This document shows positions 60,703 to 64,000 of a DNA stretch of 64,000 bases, one piece after another. The stretch is from the NCBI RefSeq assembly GCF_005233875.1, contig NZ_SZPZ01000002.1, positions 372,001-436,000 of the forward strand, written 5' to 3'. Each line of letters opens with the position of its first letter. Position 1 is the first letter of the stretch. The DNA comes from Kribbella jiaozuonensis (GTDB lineage Bacteria; Actinomycetota; Actinomycetes; Propionibacteriales; Kribbellaceae). A program made the translations under genes and the position numbers. Under the pieces are notes generated by a model, which saw nothing but the letters and a program-made list of their open reading frames with translations, was not told the origin of the DNA and made no database searches.

Positions 60703-61316
60703 CACCGGCCCAGTAGCTGGATCGGCGTCGGATTCCAGCCGTTGCAGGGATTGTTGATCTGCGGGCAGTTGCTGATCAGCACGAGCAGGTCGCGGCTCGC
60801 GGTGATCTCGACGTACTTGCCCGGGGCTGACAGGCCGTCCTCGAACGTCAGGCCGCCGCTCGACGTCACCGGTACGTTCATGAAGAAGTTGATGTTGTGG
60901 GCGAGTTGACGCTGGCCGATACCGGCCTCCGCGCCGTACCGAAGGAAGGTTTGGCGGCAGGCGTGCTGGTGACGGGTGGACTCGCCGTACCGGATGACGT
61001 TGCTCTCCTGCGAGCACGCACCGCCGACGGTGTCGTGCCGGCCGCAGCTGTCGTCGGTGATCACGGCGAGCTCGTCGAGTCGGGTCGAGAGCAGGCGTGA
61101 TCCGGTGGTCAGGAAGACGGCCCGCTGTTCGCGGATCGTGTCGAACGCGGAGTAGCGGTTGTCGATGTCTTGGGCGTCGTAGAACAGCGTGTCGACGGCT
61201 TGGTTGCCGTGCAGGTCGACGATCTGGAGTCGGCCACCGGCCGGTACGGTCACGAGTGCGCCGTCGCCGGCTTCGACCACGGTGTCGAGGGCGGTCGTCG
61301 TGTCGGTGATGGTCAT
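60699..61316 (-). CDS. DUF1989 protein, carboxyguanidine deiminase subunit-like
   Basis: A 205-residue protein of the urea-carboxylase-associated (UAAP/DUF1989) family, now known to include the carboxyguanidine deiminase subunits CgdA/CgdB. It has VVEAGDGALVTVPAGGRLQI at the N-terminus, SCGRHDTVGGACS, HNINFFMNVPV and the C-terminal NCPQINNPCNGWNPTPIQLL. The Cys, His and Asn-rich motifs are all kept, so it looks like the intact partner of the pair. The expected role is deimination of carboxyguanidine to allophanate. It overlaps both neighbours by 4 bp. Confidence 0.87.
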   Translation of the reverse strand: MTITDTTTALDTVVEAGDGALVTVPAGGRLQIVDLHGNQAVDTLFYDAQDIDNRYSAFDTIREQRAVFLTTGSRLLSTRLDELAVITDDSCGRHDTVGGACSQESNVIRYGESTRHQHACRQTFLRYGAEAGIGQRQLAHNINFFMNVPVTSSGGLTFEDGLSAPGKYVEITASRDLLVLISNCPQINNPCNGWNPTPIQLLGRW

Positions 61317-61918
61317 GCGATCAGCTCCCGGGTCAGGCGCAGCGCGCGGACCGCTTCCTCGCGGAGGTCGGGATCCTCCACGTGGGCAGGCGTTTCGAGC
61401 TGTACGGAGATGCTGCCGGCTGGCCCGTCCGAGAGCGCGTGGGGTGCGGTCGAGATGAAGATCAGGAGGTCCTGGTCGGCTCGGAGCGTGACGGTGTCAC
61501 CTGCGTGCGCGTGATCGGGGATGAAGGCGAGCGAGGCGCGTGGGTCGCTCGCGACGGCGACCTTGCTGAAGAAGTTGATGCAGCCGTGCAGATCCGCTTC
61601 GCCGAGACCGTGCTTGGTCAGCTCGAGCAGGAGGAGACGGTCGGGGAGGGCGCCGGTGAGACAGTCGTGCCAGTCGAGCGTCGAGGAGATGACGGTCGCC
61701 AACGCGAGACCCCGGTCGGACATCAGCACCATGCCGGGCTTGATACGCGCGGACATCTGCGACTTCAACGTGTCCGGGATGTTGAGGCGATCGAGGCGGT
61801 CGGAGCCGACGATCAGCACGGTCGCGTTCGCACCGTCGGCGAGCGCGGTCAGGGTGATGGTCCGTCCTGCCCGCACAGGTGCGGACCAAGCAGCACCACC
61901 GGGAATCTCGCGGTTCAT
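61313..61918 (-). CDS. DUF1989 protein, second carboxyguanidine deiminase-like subunit (shortened centre)
   Basis: A 201-residue DUF1989 paralogue resembling the UAAP1-type subunit: PGGAAWSAPVRAGRTITL, RLNIPDTLKSQMSARIKPGM, INFFSKVAV and DLLIFISTAPHAL. Between WHDCLTGALP and LLLELTKHGL it lacks the usual ~30-residue segment with the second Cys and the RYG-type motif. It may thus be the non-catalytic partner in a heterodimer. It overlaps the permease stop and the next gene start by 4 bp each. Confidence 0.82.
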   Translation of the reverse strand: MNREIPGGAAWSAPVRAGRTITLTALADGANATVLIVGSDRLDRLNIPDTLKSQMSARIKPGMVLMSDRGLALATVISSTLDWHDCLTGALPDRLLLLELTKHGLGEADLHGCINFFSKVAVASDPRASLAFIPDHAHAGDTVTLRADQDLLIFISTAPHALSDGPAGSISVQLETPAHVEDPDLREEAVRALRLTRELIA

Positions 61919-63486
61919 GCGCTTGCCCCCTCCGCCTCGACGGCCGGTGCGGCGGCTGGCACCGGGACGCCGATGGACGCGTAGTACGCGGTGCGTTGGG
62001 CGCGATAGGCCAGGAGTCCGCCGCCGGCGACGATGGCGAGCGTGATCAGGGGCAGATAGTGGAGGTACCAACCTTCGCCGGCCGGGTCGTACACCTCCGC
62101 TCGAGGCCAGCCCAGGTTGATTGCCATCGCGAGGCCATAGGCGACCGCGACCACATTGACGACCACCCCGAAGCGCCCGAGCGAGAACAGCGGCCGCCCG
62201 TTCTCGTCCACCCCGGCCGGCAGCCCGCCACCGGTCAGGCGTCGCACCAGCAAAGGCGTCGTGACCATCAGATACGCGACGTACAGCAGCATGATGCAGA
62301 CGCTCGCAAGGCCCAGGAACAGGCCTGCGTTCCCCACGTTCACGACCAGGCAGACGGCAGCCAGCACCCCAGGTACGACGGTCGCCGCCACCGGCGTGCC
62401 GGTCCGCTCGGACACCTTCCGCAGCTGCCGCGAACCCGGCAGCACGTTGTCCCGCGCCATCGAGAAGATCATCCGCGCCGCAGCCGTCTGGATCGCGAGC
62501 GTGCACACGCAGACCGCAAGCGCGACGTCGAGCAGCAGCAGCTTGCCCGGCGTCGTACCCAGCCGGCTCGTCAGCACATACGGCAACCCCTGCGTGGCCA
62601 GGTTCCCGTCCGTCAGCGACGGCGCCGCCATCAGCGCCGCGACGATCAGGAACGCACCACCGATGCCGGAGGCAACGACCGCGCGGATGATCGTCCGCGG
62701 TGTCGTCGCCCGCGGCTTGTGCGTCTCCTCCGACAGCTCGCCCGCGCTGTCGAACCCGACCAGCACGTACGCCGCCATCAGTGCCGAGATGAGCAGCGGT
62801 CCGACGTACCCGGTTGTGCTGTCCAGGTTCGTCGTGTGCAGCACGACCGACGGACCGCGCTCGGCGTGGCTGGTCAGCAGGACGACGATCAGAACCACAC
62901 CGATCAGCTCACACGTCACGCCGACCGAGTTGACGACCGCGGTGATCCGCACACTGGTCGCGTTGAGCAGAGTGGTCGCGACCAGCAGGATGCAGCCGAG
63001 GAGTACGGCGTTCGCCGCGCCGTCCTTCGACGCCAGAGCAGGATCGCTGCCAACCAACTGGAATCCGGGCCACACCGCAGGCAGCACGACCTGCAACGCG
63101 ATCGCCGCGGTCGCCAGAGTGATGATCTGCGCGATCACCATCGTCCACCCCGCGAACCAGCCGACCACAGCACCGCCGAGACGACGGGCCCACTGGTAGA
63201 TCGCCCCGGACAACGGATACCGCGCGGCGAGCTCCGCGAAGCACAACGCGACCATCAGCTGGCCGGCCAGGACAGCGGGCCAGGTCCAGAAGAACGCCGT
63301 GCCGCCGAAGCCGAAGCCCAGCCCGAACAGCTGGAAGACGGTGGTGAGGATCGAGACGAACGAGAAGCCGGCCGCGAACGACGCGTAGCTGCCGACGCGG
63401 CGGGAGAGCTGCTGCGCGTAGCCGAAATGGCTGAGGTCTCGCGCGACTGATTGATCCGTGCTCAGTGTTTCTGAGGGTGCTGACAT
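61915..63486 (-). CDS. APC superfamily permease (probable guanidine/urea-related or amino acid transporter)
   Basis: A 523-residue transporter with about 12 helices. Family features include SYASFAAGFSFVSILTTVFQ in the first helices, LAARYPLSGAIYQWARRLGG, and the substrate-site-like VGFDSAGELSEETHKPRATT. Related permeases sit in front of urea/guanidine carboxylase genes. The SD GGAGG is 5 bp from ATG 63486, and the start codon lies inside an 8-bp inverted repeat. It is the first gene after the guanidine-I riboswitch, so guanidine or a guanidine-derived compound is the likely cargo. Confidence 0.88.
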   Translation of the reverse strand: MSAPSETLSTDQSVARDLSHFGYAQQLSRRVGSYASFAAGFSFVSILTTVFQLFGLGFGFGGTAFFWTWPAVLAGQLMVALCFAELAARYPLSGAIYQWARRLGGAVVGWFAGWTMVIAQIITLATAAIALQVVLPAVWPGFQLVGSDPALASKDGAANAVLLGCILLVATTLLNATSVRITAVVNSVGVTCELIGVVLIVVLLTSHAERGPSVVLHTTNLDSTTGYVGPLLISALMAAYVLVGFDSAGELSEETHKPRATTPRTIIRAVVASGIGGAFLIVAALMAAPSLTDGNLATQGLPYVLTSRLGTTPGKLLLLDVALAVCVCTLAIQTAAARMIFSMARDNVLPGSRQLRKVSERTGTPVAATVVPGVLAAVCLVVNVGNAGLFLGLASVCIMLLYVAYLMVTTPLLVRRLTGGGLPAGVDENGRPLFSLGRFGVVVNVVAVAYGLAMAINLGWPRAEVYDPAGEGWYLHYLPLITLAIVAGGGLLAYRAQRTAYYASIGVPVPAAAPAVEAEGASA

Positions 63487-63518
63487 TCCGGCCTCCGCTG
63501 GGGATCAGGCCCGGAATG
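63484..63518 (-). promoter_or_regulatory. Start-codon hairpin of the permease mRNA
   Basis: In the minus-strand transcript, CATTCCGG (63518-63511) is exactly complementary to CCGGAATG (63491-63484), which contains the permease ATG. The 19-nt loop carries the SD (GCGGAGG). Folding would bury the start codon and constrain the SD, so it could be the translational part of the riboswitch expression platform. Confidence 0.5.
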
Positions 63519-63528
63519 CACGCACAGC

Positions 63529-63558
63529 AGCCCGGGGCCTTTCAAGGCCTCCCGGGCT
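63529..63558 (-). terminator. Riboswitch expression-platform hairpin
   Basis: The minus-strand transcript can form AGCCCGGGAGGCCTT (63558-63544) with AAGGCCCCGGGCT (63541-63529), interrupted by one bulged A and a GA loop. The left arm includes the conserved AAAAGCCCGGGAG 3' end of the aptamer, so ligand binding and this hairpin are mutually exclusive. No T-tract follows. Confidence 0.65.
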
Positions 63559-63655
63559 TTTGTCCCGCCGTGGAACGGCGCCCTGCTGCGAGCGCCGCCT
63601 CCCCTCTCGGACCAGTCCTGCTGTCAGCTCGACCAGCAGCGGAACCCTAGGGGCG
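63545..63655 (-). ncRNA. Guanidine-I riboswitch (ykkC class)
   Basis: Reading the minus strand, all ykkC/guanidine-I hallmark blocks occur in order with correct spacing: CCTAGGGTTCCG (63651-63640), a P2 stem CTGCTG/CAGCAG, GGACTGGTCCGAGAG (about 63621-63607), a GC-rich P3 stem GGCGGCGC/GCGCCG, then ACGGCGGGA, and AAAAGCCCGGGAG (63561-63549). It lies just upstream of the APC permease and the guanidine-type operon. The class senses free guanidinium and usually turns expression on. The 5' flank (63656-63758) has a CCCGCCG/CGGCGGG hairpin and should contain the promoter; no -35/-10 could be fixed. Confidence 0.95.
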
Positions 63656-63758
63656 CCCCGCCGTCCCGGCGGGTCCTTTCCAGTTCAGGGCCCGCCGGTT
63701 TCAGCAGTCGTCCTCACTTGTAACGCCGATGTAAAGAAAACCTCTCACCGTTTCTGGC

Positions 63759-64000
63759 TTACAGACCTGCGCGGAAACCTTCGCGCCAGGACGCGTACCC
63801 GGGCTGCCAACCGAAGGTCTGCTTCGCCAGCGTGTTGTCCGCCCCGCGGATCTCGGTGAACGCGGCGACCCCGACGTCCCCGACCGCGAGCCGACCCAGC
63901 CAGGCCGGGATGTGCCGCGGTGCCTTCGCCCCGAGAATGCGAGCGAACTCGGGCAGCCAGACCACCGCCTGCGCCGGGTCGTCGTCGGCGATGTGGAACA
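63759..64000 (-). CDS. NAD-dependent epimerase/dehydratase (SDR), C-terminal part only
   Basis: The last ~80 residues of an extended SDR/NmrA-like protein are visible and continue past the right edge. The sequence FHIADDDPAQAVVWLPEFA and the near-terminal FGWQPGYASWREGF match the C-terminal substrate domain of atypical NAD-dependent epimerases. It is on the same strand as, and upstream of, the riboswitch operon. Its function cannot be specified from the fragment. Confidence 0.8.
   Translation of the reverse strand, partial: FHIADDDPAQAVVWLPEFARILGAKAPRHIPAWLGRLAVGDVGVAAFTEIRGADNTLAKQTFGWQPGYASWREGFRAGL

Noticed and set aside
60703..61017. Upstream in-frame extension of the AHS2-AHS1 gene
   Set aside because: It overlaps the well-supported DUF1989 gene in another frame and shows no biotin carboxylase sequence; the GTGA overlap gives a natural start at 60702.
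1..64000. tRNA, rRNA, CRISPR, insertion sequence or prophage content
   Set aside because: No cloverleaf-like stretch, spaced direct repeats, transposase motifs or phage genes were recognised in the gaps or reading frames.

Overview
The window is high-GC actinobacterial DNA: GTG and TTG starts are common, most genes overlap by ATGA or GTGA, and G/C dominates third codon positions. The gene content and codon habits would fit Kribbella or a relative in the Nocardioidales/Propionibacteriales. That assignment is inference; no rRNA or other marker gene is present.

Region 1 (1-42350) is a large extracellular polysaccharide locus. Its minus-strand left edge carries asparagine synthase (cut by the window), a GT4 glycosyltransferase and an AlgD-like nucleotide-sugar dehydrogenase. 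A divergent, largely translationally coupled plus-strand run (4063-22406) makes unusual sugars: an epimerase, two C-methyltransferase-like proteins, an RfbF-type cytidylyltransferase, a PIG-L deacetylase, an RmlC-like epimerase, a class IV aminotransferase, a 2OG-Fe oxygenase, and GDP-fucose synthesis by gmd/fcl. The same run encodes assembly steps: the polyprenyl-phosphate glycosyl-1-phosphate transferase, GT2 and GT26 transferases, a pyruvyl transferase and two flippases. A Wzz-like protein with a degenerate kinase domain and a Wzy-like polymerase follow at 26435-29349. Five exported proteins are interleaved: two beta-propeller proteins (one with a LamG-like domain) and three paralogous right-handed beta-helix proteins. 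Between the beta-helix genes lies a uronate catabolic cassette (uxaC, a LacI regulator, a fructuronate reductase-like gene) with two matching LacI operators. This suggests that a uronate-containing polymer is made and recycled. The locus ends with two GT4 genes around a cytidylyltransferase / CDP-alcohol phosphotransferase / cytidylyltransferase trio.

Region 2 (42444-53461) is mixed housekeeping and stress: an SCO6745-like protein, quinolinate synthase, a VOC protein, glycerate kinase, an ErpA/HesB Fe-S protein, an OpuC-type osmoprotectant ABC transporter whose ATPase gene carries a one-base frameshift, a DHA2 MFS exporter with a divergent TetR regulator and a four-copy operator array, and a MerR regulator.

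Region 3 (53471-63655, minus strand) is a guanidine-type nitrogen operon. It opens with a clear guanidine-I (ykkC) riboswitch, followed by an APC permease, two DUF1989 proteins (carboxyguanidine deiminase family), an AHS2-AHS1 protein resembling the middle of guanidine/urea carboxylase, and allophanate hydrolase. Closely spaced M20, amidohydrolase and amidase genes follow. The carboxylase-like protein lacks the biotin carboxylase and biotinyl domains, which is the most intriguing feature of the window. The right edge holds the C-terminus of an SDR epimerase.

No tRNA, rRNA, CRISPR array, insertion sequence or phage gene was recognised, and no gap between genes exceeds 300 bases.
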